Assembly (NCBI GenBank): GCA_020638195.1
Contig: JACKJC010000001.1
Coordinates: 795,001 to 859,000, forward strand
DNA length: 64,000 nucleotides
Reading direction: 5' to 3'
DNA from: Methylobacteriaceae bacterium
Lineage (GTDB): Bacteria; Pseudomonadota; Alphaproteobacteria; Rhizobiales; Beijerinckiaceae
Part shown: positions 26,661-34,527 of the stretch, piece after piece
How the letters are laid out: every line of letters starts with the position of its first letter
Position numbering within the stretch: the first letter of the stretch is position 1
Made by a program: the position numbers and the translations under genes
The notes under the pieces: generated by a model
What the model was told of the DNA's origin: nothing
Databases searched by the model: none
What the model saw: only the letters and a program-made list of their open reading frames with translations

Positions 26661-27437
26661 ATGGCGCCCTATCTGCGCTTCCGGCAGGTCTGTCTCGTCG
26701 CGCCGGCGCTGGAGCCGGCCGCGAGCGATCTCTCCTTCATCCTCGGGCTCGACATCTGCTTCCGCGATCCCGCGGTCGGCAAATACGGGCTCGAGAATGC
26801 GCTCTGGCCCGTTGGCGACATGTTCATCGAGATCGTCGCGCCGACGAGAGAGGACACGGCGGCGGGCCGGTTTCTGGCGCGGTCGAAAGGCCACGGCGGC
26901 TACATGGCGATCTTCGATTGCGACGATCCGCGCACGCGAGGGGCGCATGCGGAAGAGATCGGCGTGAAGAAGATCGTCGATCACACGCACGGCGCCTATA
27001 CCGGCGTGCAATTGCATCCGCGCGATTGCCGCGCGGCGATGATCGAGTTCAACCATACGCAAGACGGCGAGACGGATTCGGCGCATTACGCCCCGGCCGG
27101 AACCGACTGGACGAAACATCGCCGCGCAGACCAGACGAGGAAGATCGTCGCGATCGACGTCGAGACGCCGAATCCCGCCGAACTCGCCGCGCATTGGGGA
27201 AAGATCATCCAGGTTCTCGTGAAGGGGGACAAGGACGGCGCGCCGGTCCTGCGCTTCGCCGAGGCCGACATCCGATTCGTGCAGGTCGCCGACAGCGCGC
27301 CTGAATGCATCGGCGCGATGACCTTCGCCTGCGCCGATCCGGCCGGCGTCCTGCAACGCGCCAATGCGCGCGGCTATGCGCCGCACGATGGGGCGTTTCA
27401 CTTGTCGGGCGTGCGCATGCGGCCGGTGGCGGGGTAG
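26661..27437 (+). CDS. VOC/glyoxalase-like domain protein
   Basis: A 258-residue protein beginning MAPYLRFRQVCLVAPALEPA. An N-terminal glyoxalase-like segment contains LGLDICFRDPAVGKYGLENA and GGYMAIFDCDD, and a second beta-alpha-beta repeat begins near VAIDVETPNPAELAAHWG. Two paired modules in one chain match the glyoxalase-like (Glyoxalase_3-type) architecture. It immediately follows the enoyl-CoA hydratase gene, suggesting a shared acyl-CoA or small-acid pathway, but the substrate is unknown. It converges on cmk with 10 nt between stops. Confidence 0.78.
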   Translation: MAPYLRFRQVCLVAPALEPAASDLSFILGLDICFRDPAVGKYGLENALWPVGDMFIEIVAPTREDTAAGRFLARSKGHGGYMAIFDCDDPRTRGAHAEEIGVKKIVDHTHGAYTGVQLHPRDCRAAMIEFNHTQDGETDSAHYAPAGTDWTKHRRADQTRKIVAIDVETPNPAELAAHWGKIIQVLVKGDKDGAPVLRFAEADIRFVQVADSAPECIGAMTFACADPAGVLQRANARGYAPHDGAFHLSGVRMRPVAG

Positions 27438-27447
27438 GTGGATCGCG

Positions 27448-28071
27448 CTACCCGCGCTTTTTCTCCACGATGGCGAGCGCCGCCTTGAAGGCGGCCTCGA
27501 TGTCGAGATCGGTCGTATCCAGGATTTCCGCGTCGGCGGCCGCCTTCAACGGCGCCGACGAGCGTTGCGCGTCGCGTTCGTCGCGCTTGCGGATGTCGGC
27601 GAGAATTTCGGGGTAGTCGACGGCCTCGCCACGCGAGCGCAATTCCAGCGCCCGCCGTTGCGCGCGGGTCTCGGGGCTCGCGGTCACGAAAATCTTCACG
27701 TTCGCCTGCGGCGCGATGACGGTGCCGATATCGCGGCCGTCGAGCACGGCGCCCGCCGGGTGCTGCGTAAAGCGCCTCTGCATATCGATCAGCGCGGCGC
27801 GCACGTCGGGCAGGGCGCCGACGACAGAGGCCGCTTCGCCCATCTCGCGCCCGCGCAGCTTCTCCTCGTCGAAATCGGTCAGCGCCAGGCCGCGCGCGGC
27901 GGCGACCGCGCTCTCGACATCGTCGAGCCGCGTCCCCTCATCGATCAGAACCCGCGCGGTCGCGCGATAGAGCAGGCCGGTATCGAGATGCGGCAGGCCG
28001 AAATGCTTGGCGAGCCGGCGCGCGATCGTTCCCTTGCCGGAGGCCGCAGGGCCATCGATGGCGACGATCAT
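27448..28071 (-). CDS. cmk: Cytidylate kinase
   Basis: Phosphorylates CMP/dCMP with ATP. 207 residues from the ATG at 28071: MIVAIDGPAASGKGTIARRL contains the P-loop (GPAASGKGT), then HLDTGLLYRA, then the NMP-binding LDGRDIGTVIAP and the lid KRDERDAQRS. The start overlaps the aroA stop by 4 nt, giving the classical aroA-cmk pair. The usual third gene, rpsA, does not follow: the neighbour downstream is a convergent VOC gene. Confidence 0.95.
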   Translation of the reverse strand: MIVAIDGPAASGKGTIARRLAKHFGLPHLDTGLLYRATARVLIDEGTRLDDVESAVAAARGLALTDFDEEKLRGREMGEAASVVGALPDVRAALIDMQRRFTQHPAGAVLDGRDIGTVIAPQANVKIFVTASPETRAQRRALELRSRGEAVDYPEILADIRKRDERDAQRSSAPLKAAADAEILDTTDLDIEAAFKAALAIVEKKRG

Positions 28072-29408
28072 GAAAATTCCGCCCCGAGCGAGGCCATCAG
28101 CGGCTTGAAGGTCGGAAAAGAGGTCGCGATCATGCCCTCGTCGTCGATTGCGACGTCCTTCTTCGAGGCGAGCCCCATCACCAGAAAACTCATGGCGATG
28201 CGATGGTCGAGATGCGTGGCGACCATGCCGCCGCCCTCGGCTGGCCCGCCGGCGCCGCGCACCAGAAGATCGTCGCCGTCGATCGCGCAATCCACGCCAT
28301 TGGCGACGAGCCCGTCGGCCACGGCGGCCAGGCGATCGGATTCCTTCACGCGCAATTCGTGCAGGCCGCGCATCCGCGTCTCGCCAGAGGCAAAGGCGGC
28401 GGCGACAGCGAGGACGGGATATTCGTCGATCATCGCCGGCGCGCGGGCTGCGGGCACATCGACGCCCTTCAGAGTGCTCGCGCGCACGCGCAGATCGGCG
28501 ACGTCCTCGCCGCCTTCCACGCGGCGGTCGAGCTCGACGATATCGGCGCCCATTTCCAGAAGCGTCGTCAGCAATCCCGTGCGAAGCGGATTCATCATCA
28601 TGCCCTCGATCACGATCTCCGAGCCCGGCGTGATCAGCGCCGCGACGATCGGGAAGGCGGCGGACGAGGGGTCGGCCGGCACGATCACGGGATTGGGTCT
28701 AAGCCTCGGCCGGCCTTCGAGCGTGATCTTGCGGCCGGCTTCGCCGAAGGGTTCGCTTTTCACGGTCGCGCCGAAATGCGCCAGCATCTTTTCCGTATGA
28801 TCGCGGCTCGCTTCCGCCTCGATCACCACGGTCCGGCCGGGCGAATTGAGGCCGGCCAGCAGCACGGCGGACTTGATCTGCGCGGAGGCGACGGGAGTCC
28901 GATATTCGATCGGCGCGGGTTCAGCCGCGCCCTTCAGCAGGATCGGGCAGCGCCCGCCCTCGCCCTGTTCCAGTGTGCGGGCGCCCATCAGCTCCAGCGG
29001 ATCGAGAATGCGCCGCATCGGCCGTTTGCGCAGCGAGGCGTCGCCGTCGAAGCGCGCGGTGATGGCGTGCCCGCCGACGACGCCCATCATCAGCCGCGAG
29101 CCGGTGCCGGCATTGCCGAAATCGAGCGTGTCCTGTGGCGCCAGCAGGGAGCCGAGCCCCGCGCCGCGCACGCGCCACTGGCCCTCGCCCGTGCGTTCGA
29201 TCGCCGCGCCGAGCGCCCGGCAGGCCGCGCCCGTGCGCAGCACGTCGTCGCCCTCCAGCAGGCCCTCGATTCGCGTCTCGCCGACGGCGAGCAGGCCGAA
29301 GATGAAGGCGCGGTGCGAAATCGACTTGTCGCCGGGAACGCGCAGGCGTCCTTTCAGCGGGCCGGAGCGGCGCGCGGCGAGCGGGCGGGGCGCGGCATGC
29401 GAGGACAA
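28068..29408 (-). CDS. aroA: 3-phosphoshikimate 1-carboxyvinyltransferase (EPSP synthase)
   Basis: Sixth step of the shikimate pathway, joining shikimate-3-phosphate and PEP. The TTG at 29408 is chosen: it is preceded by GGAG 8 nt upstream, and it gives MSSHAAPRPLAARRSGPLKG, matching the usual start of Hyphomicrobiales AroA (about 446 residues). In-frame ATGs at 29444 and 29564 give atypical N-terminal extensions. Motifs are RVPGDKSISHRAF near the N-terminus, GNAGTGSRLMMGV, LDRRVEGGEDVADLRV and a C-terminal DHRIAMSFLVMGL. A Gly-Asn-Ala-Gly-Thr-Gly loop is present at the PEP site. It overlaps cmk by 4 nt. Confidence 0.95.
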   Translation of the reverse strand: MSSHAAPRPLAARRSGPLKGRLRVPGDKSISHRAFIFGLLAVGETRIEGLLEGDDVLRTGAACRALGAAIERTGEGQWRVRGAGLGSLLAPQDTLDFGNAGTGSRLMMGVVGGHAITARFDGDASLRKRPMRRILDPLELMGARTLEQGEGGRCPILLKGAAEPAPIEYRTPVASAQIKSAVLLAGLNSPGRTVVIEAEASRDHTEKMLAHFGATVKSEPFGEAGRKITLEGRPRLRPNPVIVPADPSSAAFPIVAALITPGSEIVIEGMMMNPLRTGLLTTLLEMGADIVELDRRVEGGEDVADLRVRASTLKGVDVPAARAPAMIDEYPVLAVAAAFASGETRMRGLHELRVKESDRLAAVADGLVANGVDCAIDGDDLLVRGAGGPAEGGGMVATHLDHRIAMSFLVMGLASKKDVAIDDEGMIATSFPTFKPLMASLGAEFS

Positions 29409-29638
29409 GAGTCTTTCTCCGGCTGGAATGTTGCGCGGGCGCATCGGACGCGCGCGAAAGGCGGAGGCCGGATTTTCACAGAAAGCGCGCGCGACGCTTT
29501 GGAAAGGATCAGCTGGCCCCTGCTTTCGCGCGGCTTCGCGCCCGAGCGGGGGCTGATCTAGCACGTGGCGTCAGGACCTGTCATTACGGGCGGACGGCAG
29601 GTTGCAGCGCCATGTGCGCTGCAACGGAAAATTCCCAT

Positions 29639-29667
29639 TTGACAGGCGCCTTCCGCCCCACTAACCG
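29639..29667 (+). promoter_or_regulatory. Candidate sigma-70 promoter of the TIGR02300 gene
   Basis: TTGACA (29639-29644), 17 nt, TAACCG (29662-29667), lying 69 nt before the start codon at 29737 in the divergent region with aroA. The -35 is perfect and the -10 is weak, so the assignment is tentative. Confidence 0.4.
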
Positions 29668-29736
29668 GAGCGCCGCGGATATGCGGGGGCGCAAGCGGCG
29701 CCTGACCCGAAAGATGAGAGGCGAGGGACGAGAAAC

Positions 29737-30108
29737 GTGGCCAAACCCGAGCTCGGCAGCAAGCGCCAGTGCCTCAACTGCGGCGCGAAATTCTTCGATC
29801 TGAATCGTGACCCGATCCTGTGCCCGAAGTGCGGCACGGCGTTCCAGGTCGCCATGCCCGTGCGCGCCCAGCGCGCGGCGGCCGCCACGACCGATGAAGA
29901 GGAGCCGAACGCCGAGGGCGGCGCCGAGGTCGTGTCGCTCGAGGAGGCGGACGCCGAATCCGCCGAGAAGATCTCGGTCGGCGACGACGATATCGAGGTC
30001 GAGGACGACGACTCCTCCGACGACACTTTCCTCGAGGAAGAAGACGAGGACGGCGACGACGTCGCCGGCCTGATCGACGGCGATATCGAGGACGACGACG
30101 AAGGTTGA
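29737..30108 (+). CDS. TIGR02300 family zinc-ribbon protein with acidic tail
   Basis: A 123-residue protein. The N-terminal 40 residues hold a Cys4 zinc ribbon (CLNCGAKFFDLNRDPILCPKC, with CxxC pairs at about residues 13-16 and 31-34) with the family FFDLN motif. The rest is almost entirely Asp/Glu (about residues 61-123). This is a conserved alphaproteobacterial protein of unknown function that characteristically sits beside aroA, as here (divergent). The acidic tail suggests binding to a basic partner such as a ribosomal or nucleic-acid-binding protein; this is speculation. GTG start at 29737. Confidence 0.88.
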   Translation: MAKPELGSKRQCLNCGAKFFDLNRDPILCPKCGTAFQVAMPVRAQRAAAATTDEEEPNAEGGAEVVSLEEADAESAEKISVGDDDIEVEDDDSSDDTFLEEEDEDGDDVAGLIDGDIEDDDEG

Positions 30109-30129
30109 TCCCCGGGTCGAAAACGGGGC

Positions 30130-30158
30130 TTGCGGAGGCCGAAGGCTTCCCCTATACA
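30130..30158 (+). promoter_or_regulatory. Promoter of tRNA-Ala
   Basis: TTGCGG (30130-30135), 17 nt, TATACA (30153-30158), 45 nt upstream of the tRNA 5' end. Spacing is optimal and no gene lies between. Confidence 0.55.
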
Positions 30159-30203
30159 GCGCACGCGTCGCGGACATCCCAAGCCCGCGACCCCTTGAAA
30201 AGT

Positions 30204-30279
<76 letters not shown>

Positions 30280-30300
30280 ATTCTCTGAAATTCCGATGAT

Positions 30301-30329
30301 ATGGCCGCGACAGCGGCCATTTTGCATTT
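30301..30329 (+). terminator. Rho-independent terminator after tRNA-Ala
   Basis: The perfect 8-bp stem ATGGCCGC (30301-30308) / GCGGCCAT (30313-30320) with a GACA loop is followed by TTTGCATTT. Confidence 0.75.
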
Positions 30330-30416
30330 GGGCTTCCGTGTGAGGCGCCCGATAGCCAGCATGCGGCGCATTCGCATATCCTCGTGGGAAAATCGGGAAG
30401 CGCCAGGGCAGGAAAC

Positions 30417-31568
30417 ATGACCGACATCGTCGCTGCGGCCGAGGCGCTGAAGCCGGAAATCAGTGTGCGCGCCGATGAAATCGAGCAAGCGCGCCGCCTG
30501 CCGCGCGATCTCGCCGCGACGATCGCGCGCGCGGGACTTTTCCGCATGGCGACGCCGCGCGAGATCGGCGGACTGGAGGCGTCGCCGGCGGATATTTTCC
30601 GCGCCATCGAGGCGGTCAGCGAGGCCGACGCCTCCGCCGGCTGGTGCGTGATGATCGGGACGACGTCGGGCATGACCTCGGCCTGGTTGCCGGCCGGCAT
30701 CGCCCGGCCGATCTTCGGCCCGCCCGAGACGATCGCCTGCGGCGTCTTCGCCCCGATGGGGCGCGCCTTGGAGGACGGCGACGATTATGTCGTCAGCGGC
30801 AAGTGGCAATGGGCGTCGGGTTCGGCCAATTGCGACTGGCTGATGGGCGGCTCCGCGATCATCGCCGACGGCGCGCCGAAGAAGCTCGCCAATGGCGCGC
30901 TCAATTCGCGCATGATCATCTTTCCACGAGACAAGGTGGAGCTGATCGATTCCTGGAATGTCAGCGGCCTTTGCGGCACTGGTTCCGGCGAAATGGTCGT
31001 GAGGGACCTGCGCGTCCCGAAATCGCATTCGGCGTCCATTGTCACGGACCGCCCGCATGCGCAGGGCGCGCTGTACGTGTTCCCGGTCTTCGGACTGCTC
31101 GCGCTCGGCGTCGCCTCGGTTCTGCTCGGCAATGCGCGCGCGGCGGTGGGCGAACTGGTCGCGCTCGCCGGCGGCAAGCGTCCGCAGGGATCGGCGCGCG
31201 CGCTGGCCGAACGCGCGACGGCGCAGGCGACCCTCGCCGAAAATGTCGCGCGTCTGCGCGCGGCGCGCGCCCTGATGCGCGAAACCGTCGAAGAAGCCTG
31301 GGACAAGGCGCGCGCGACCGGCGAAGTCGATCTCGCGCAGCGCGCGGCGTTGAGGCTCGCCGCCACGCATGCGGCGCGCACCGCGACGGCGGTGACACGC
31401 GAAATGGCCGAGCTCGGCGGCGGCTCTTCCGTCTTCCTGTCGTCGCCGCTGCAACGGCGCATGCGCGACGCCTTCGTCGGCGCGCAGCATATGATGGTCG
31501 CGCCGCAGACCAACGAGTTGACCGGCCGCTATTTGATGGGCTTGCCGACGGATGCGAGCTTCCTGTGA
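30417..31568 (+). CDS. Acyl-CoA dehydrogenase-fold flavoprotein
   Basis: A 383-residue protein of the acyl-CoA dehydrogenase superfamily. The N-terminal helical domain begins ATIARAGLFRMATPREIGGLE, and a middle beta domain with VSGKWQWASGSANCDWLMG (about residues 123-141) follows. The C-terminal helical domain resembles the 'type 2 C-terminal' family (DszC/HsaA-like flavin monooxygenases) rather than classical beta-oxidation enzymes, which carry a catalytic Glu not evident here. It could be a two-component flavin-dependent monooxygenase. An AGGA motif precedes the ATG at 30417. The neighbouring convergent regulator gene overlaps its 3' end by 40 nt. Confidence 0.8.
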   Translation: MTDIVAAAEALKPEISVRADEIEQARRLPRDLAATIARAGLFRMATPREIGGLEASPADIFRAIEAVSEADASAGWCVMIGTTSGMTSAWLPAGIARPIFGPPETIACGVFAPMGRALEDGDDYVVSGKWQWASGSANCDWLMGGSAIIADGAPKKLANGALNSRMIIFPRDKVELIDSWNVSGLCGTGSGEMVVRDLRVPKSHSASIVTDRPHAQGALYVFPVFGLLALGVASVLLGNARAAVGELVALAGGKRPQGSARALAERATAQATLAENVARLRAARALMRETVEEAWDKARATGEVDLAQRAALRLAATHAARTATAVTREMAELGGGSSVFLSSPLQRRMRDAFVGAQHMMVAPQTNELTGRYLMGLPTDASFL

Positions 31569-32101
31569 CGGCTCTCGGCCGGCTGCAATTCGATCAGCGC
31601 GCCGCCGAGCATGACGTTGAACAGCCGCAGCATGAGCGTGATCTGCGCCTGCATGATCTGGCGTAGATGCGGGCAATTCGCCATCGAGCCCTTGACGACC
31701 CGGTAGCCGTGCTTCGCGTCGTGTTCGACATAGCCGAGCGCCATCAGCGTCGCCACTTTCCGGCGCACGGTGGTGCGCGGCATGCCCGTGATCTCCGCCA
31801 GCGGCAGTAGGCGGATATAGGCGTAGTCTTCCTCGATGCGCGTGTTGATCGACCCGTAGCGGCGCGCCTTGGCGGGGTCGGCCAGAACATGCCCGATGCT
31901 CGCGACCGATATGGCGGCCAGGATGAAATAACTGTCGGTGTCGCCCTCGAAGCGCTGGGTGACCAGCCGCGACATTTCCATCAGATACTGGTTGAACCCG
32001 AACGAGATGATCAGGCTGTTGTCGCGCGCGCTGTTGCGTTGCAGTCGGGCTTTCATGGCGAAATCGCGATTTACATAGATGTCCATTTTGGACACTGACA
32101 T
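31529..32101 (-). CDS. Winged-helix transcriptional regulator (MarR/IclR-like)
   Basis: A 190-residue protein. Residues about 96-134 form a helix-turn-helix plus wing: LPLAEITGMPRTTVRRKVATL then GYVEHDAKHGYRV, where PRTTVRRK would be the recognition helix. The N-terminal half has no recognised ligand domain; the C-terminal half is helical. A start at 32101 or at in-frame ATGs 32086 and 32056 is possible. The two palindromes at 32061-32094 would lie in the leader only for the 32056 start. It overlaps the acyl-CoA-dehydrogenase gene 3' end by 40 nt in convergent orientation. Target unknown; auto-repression is possible. Confidence 0.65.
   Translation of the reverse strand: MSVSKMDIYVNRDFAMKARLQRNSARDNSLIISFGFNQYLMEMSRLVTQRFEGDTDSYFILAAISVASIGHVLADPAKARRYGSINTRIEEDYAYIRLLPLAEITGMPRTTVRRKVATLMALGYVEHDAKHGYRVVKGSMANCPHLRQIMQAQITLMLRLFNVMLGGALIELQPAESRHRKLASVGKPIK
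32061..32094. promoter_or_regulatory. Two palindromes at the 5' end of the regulator gene, candidate operator
   Basis: TGTCCA-TTT-TGGACA (32080-32094) is a perfect 6-bp inverted repeat with a 3-nt spacer. AAATCGCGATTT (32061-32072) is a perfect 12-bp palindrome. A TTGACG hexamer reads in the regulator's direction at 32110-32115. If translation begins at 32056 rather than 32101, both sites lie in the leader in a position suited to auto-repression. Confidence 0.35.
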
Positions 32102-32420
32102 GCTTGCTTCGTCAACCCGTCATTTTGCACATTGCCGGTGGGGCAGGTCCTGCAAATAAAGCGGCAGGCTTAGAGGGAGGCAGGCTGGCGCATCGGCCGG
32201 CTGGGAAGGGACGGGCCGTCTGATCGGTTCGCCCTTCTCCCTGCCCTCGTTTCCCAAACCATCCAGCTCCGACCAGTTCGGCGTCAAGGACCGCTGCGCC
32301 TGCGGCGAAATGCCTGCAATTGCGGCGGGAAAGGCGCTCCGATTGTGAGCCGCGCCACTCGACGCGCGCCAGCGCCCGACCGTAGATAAGTGCAGGGGGC
32401 AGCTTGGCCGGAACGATGGA
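32102..32420. other. 319-nt divergent intergenic region
   Basis: It separates the regulator (minus strand) from the broken MFS gene (plus strand). It contains the TTGACG hexamer at 32110-32115 (minus-strand sense). No ORF with coding character, tRNA or strong hairpin was recognised. GGCAGGC-type short repeats occur near 32165-32190 without clear structure. Confidence 0.5.
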
Positions 32421-33755
32421 ATGAGTCTTGCCGATGCGCCGAGCGATCGCGATCCGTTCGCCGTTGCGCCGACCGTCCTGCCGGCGTCCGAGCGCTTTCG
32501 CATTCTCCTCTATTTCGGCGGTCTGACGGTCATTCTCGCGCTCGCCGATCCCGCAGGCGGCCTGCTCGACATACCCTTGAGCTTCTATCTGAAGAACCGG
32601 CTCGGTCTCACTGCCAAGCAGGTCGCCATTTTTCAGGCCATCGCCGGGCTTCCGCTCGTCGTCGCCTTCCTGTTCGGCCTCGCGCGCGACCGCTGGAACC
32701 TGCTCGGCCGCCGCGATCGCGGCCTCATGCTGGTCTTCGGCGCGGTCTGTGCGGCGCTCTATCTCGGCTTCGCCTTCGCGCCGATGAGCTACGACGTTCT
32801 TCTGCTCGCCATATTCCTGATCACCGCCTGCACGCTGTTCATGGACGCGGCCGAAAGCGGGCTCGCCTCCGTCGTCGGTCAGCAGCACGCCATGCCCGGC
32901 CAGATGAGCGCCACATGGAGCGCGTTCAGCGCAGTGCCCGCCGTCGGCGCGCTTCTGCTCGGCGGCTATTTCTCGGACTGGCTCGAACATCAGGACGGCG
33001 CGCGCGCCGCCCGCGCGCTCTTCCTGGTCGGCGCGGCGACCTCCCTCATGATCGTGCTCTATGCGACGCTGAGGCCCCGTGCGGTCTTCGACGGCATTCG
33101 CGACGAGCGGCTCGACTCCGATCATCCGATGCGCGACCTCAGGCGCCTGCTGCGCCACAGGCCGATCTATCCGGCGCTGATCATCTGGATGCTCTGGAAT
33201 TTTGCGCCGGGCTCATCCACGCCACTGCAATATTATCTCCAGAACACGCTGAAGGCGCCCGATTCCGTCTGAGGCCAGTGGAGCGCGATCTTCGCAGCCT
33301 CCTTCGTGCCGACCTACATCCTGTTCGCCTGGCTGTGCACGCGCGTCTCGCTGAAGAAGCTTCTGTGGTGGGGCACGTTCGTCGCCATTCCACAATTCGT
33401 GCCGCTGCTCTTCATCACATCGACCAAGGCGGCGCTGATCGCGGCCGTGCCGATGGGGCTCATGGGCGGCATGGCGACGGCGGCCTATCTCGACCTGATG
33501 ATCCGCTCCTGCCCGCCGCGCCTGCAGGGCACGGCTATGATGGCCTCGTCCTGCCTCTTCTATGTCTCCTCGCATCTCGGCGACATCTGGGGCGCGCATC
33601 TCTACGAGACCTACGGCGGCTTCACGATCTGCGTCGCGATGATTACCTTCGCCTATGCGCTGATCGTGCCCGTGCTCCTGACAGTTTCTGAGGAATTGAC
33701 GGCGCTGCCGGATAACGAAGTGGCGCCCGCCGGCCGCATCAACACGACGAGCTGA
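32421..33755 (+). pseudogene. MFS transporter gene interrupted by an in-frame TGA
   Basis: The two open segments, 32421-33269 and 33273-33755, are in the same frame and together encode a normal-length (about 444 codon) major facilitator. The first carries about eight predicted membrane spans, including FHILLYFGGLTVI-like and GLARDRWNLLGRRDRG, the conserved cytoplasmic loop after span 2. The second carries the remaining spans, starting SAIFAASFVPTYILFAWLC. The TGA at codon 284 (33270-33272) follows KAPDSV, and the amino-acid reading continues smoothly as GQWSAIF. This is a nonsense mutation or a sequencing error; a single change of TGA to TGG would restore the frame. The substrate is unknown. 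The 3' end overlaps the rquA gene convergently by about 100 nt. Confidence 0.75.
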
Positions 33756-34468
33756 TAAAGGCCGCCGAAGAAGCGACGCTTCTCCGCGACGCGAGCGCCC
33801 TGAGGCGCGAAGCTCGCGATCTCCGCGCGCCAAAGGTCCAGCGCGAAAGGTTCGAGCAGCGCGAGCACCGGCCGCATCAGCCAGCGCCAGGGGCTCGAAC
33901 GATACGGGCGCGCATAATCGACGATCACGACCGTTCCACCGGGCTTCACCACGCGCAACGCCTCGGCGAGCGTACGCCGGCGAACACGCTCTGGCTGTTC
34001 GTGCAGCAGGAAGAACAGGACGGCGCGGTCGAAACGCGCGTCGGGAAATTCCATCGTCGCCGCATCCATGACGTGCATGCGCGCCTGCGCCTCGCACGGC
34101 AGTTTTGCGCGCAGATTGTCGATCTGGATCGGTAGCGCGTCGATAATGTCGAGCTGGCCGCCGCGCGCGGCCGTGCGTGCGCCCAAGACATTGGTGAAAT
34201 CGCCATAGGCGCAGGCGACCTGCAAGGTGCGGCCGTCGAGCGGCCCGAGCGCGGCGAGCGCTGCGTCGCGCAAGCGTCGGTAATTGCCCCACAGGATGGC
34301 GTTGACGAGCCATTGCCGCTCGAACAGGCGAACGGCGCGCGGATGGACATAGGCCCACCAGTAATGATCGACGAGATAGGACGGCGGCGCGCTTGAATGC
34401 GCGACCGGCGCATCCCTCCTCGGCTCCGCAGCGGCTTCGCGAAAATCATTGTCGTGCAGGGCGTCCAT
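33653..34468 (-). CDS. rquA: RquA-like methyltransferase-family protein, rhodoquinone biosynthesis
   Basis: A 271-residue protein resembling class I SAM methyltransferases. RquA converts ubiquinone to rhodoquinone, a low-potential quinone for fumarate reduction under low oxygen. The strongest signature is YWWAYVHPRAVRLFERQWLVNAILWGNY (about residues 36-63), characteristic of RquA. The SAM motif I position reads VACAYGD (84-90) rather than a Gly-rich motif, the degenerate form known in RquA. Downstream are FDRAVLFFLLHEQPERVRRRTLAEALRVVKPGG and FGGLYQLVV near residue 245. The start at 34468 gives the expected length, though the C-terminus extends some 30 residues past FGGLYQ, antisense to the broken MFS gene. 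It could be another UbiE-like methyltransferase, but the signature favours RquA. Confidence 0.75.
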   Translation of the reverse strand: MDALHDNDFREAAAEPRRDAPVAHSSAPPSYLVDHYWWAYVHPRAVRLFERQWLVNAILWGNYRRLRDAALAALGPLDGRTLQVACAYGDFTNVLGARTAARGGQLDIIDALPIQIDNLRAKLPCEAQARMHVMDAATMEFPDARFDRAVLFFLLHEQPERVRRRTLAEALRVVKPGGTVVIVDYARPYRSSPWRWLMRPVLALLEPFALDLWRAEIASFAPQGARVAEKRRFFGGLYQLVVLMRPAGATSLSGSAVNSSETVRSTGTISA

Positions 34469-34527
34469 CACGGCGCGATCAAGCGCTGATTCCCGGCCGC
34501 CCGCGTTGCGCTGCCGCAAGGCCCCGG

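Noticed and set aside
33270..33272. TGA as selenocysteine in the MFS gene
   Set aside because: No selenocysteine insertion structure was seen just downstream, and MFS transporters are not known as selenoproteins. A nonsense mutation or base error is simpler.
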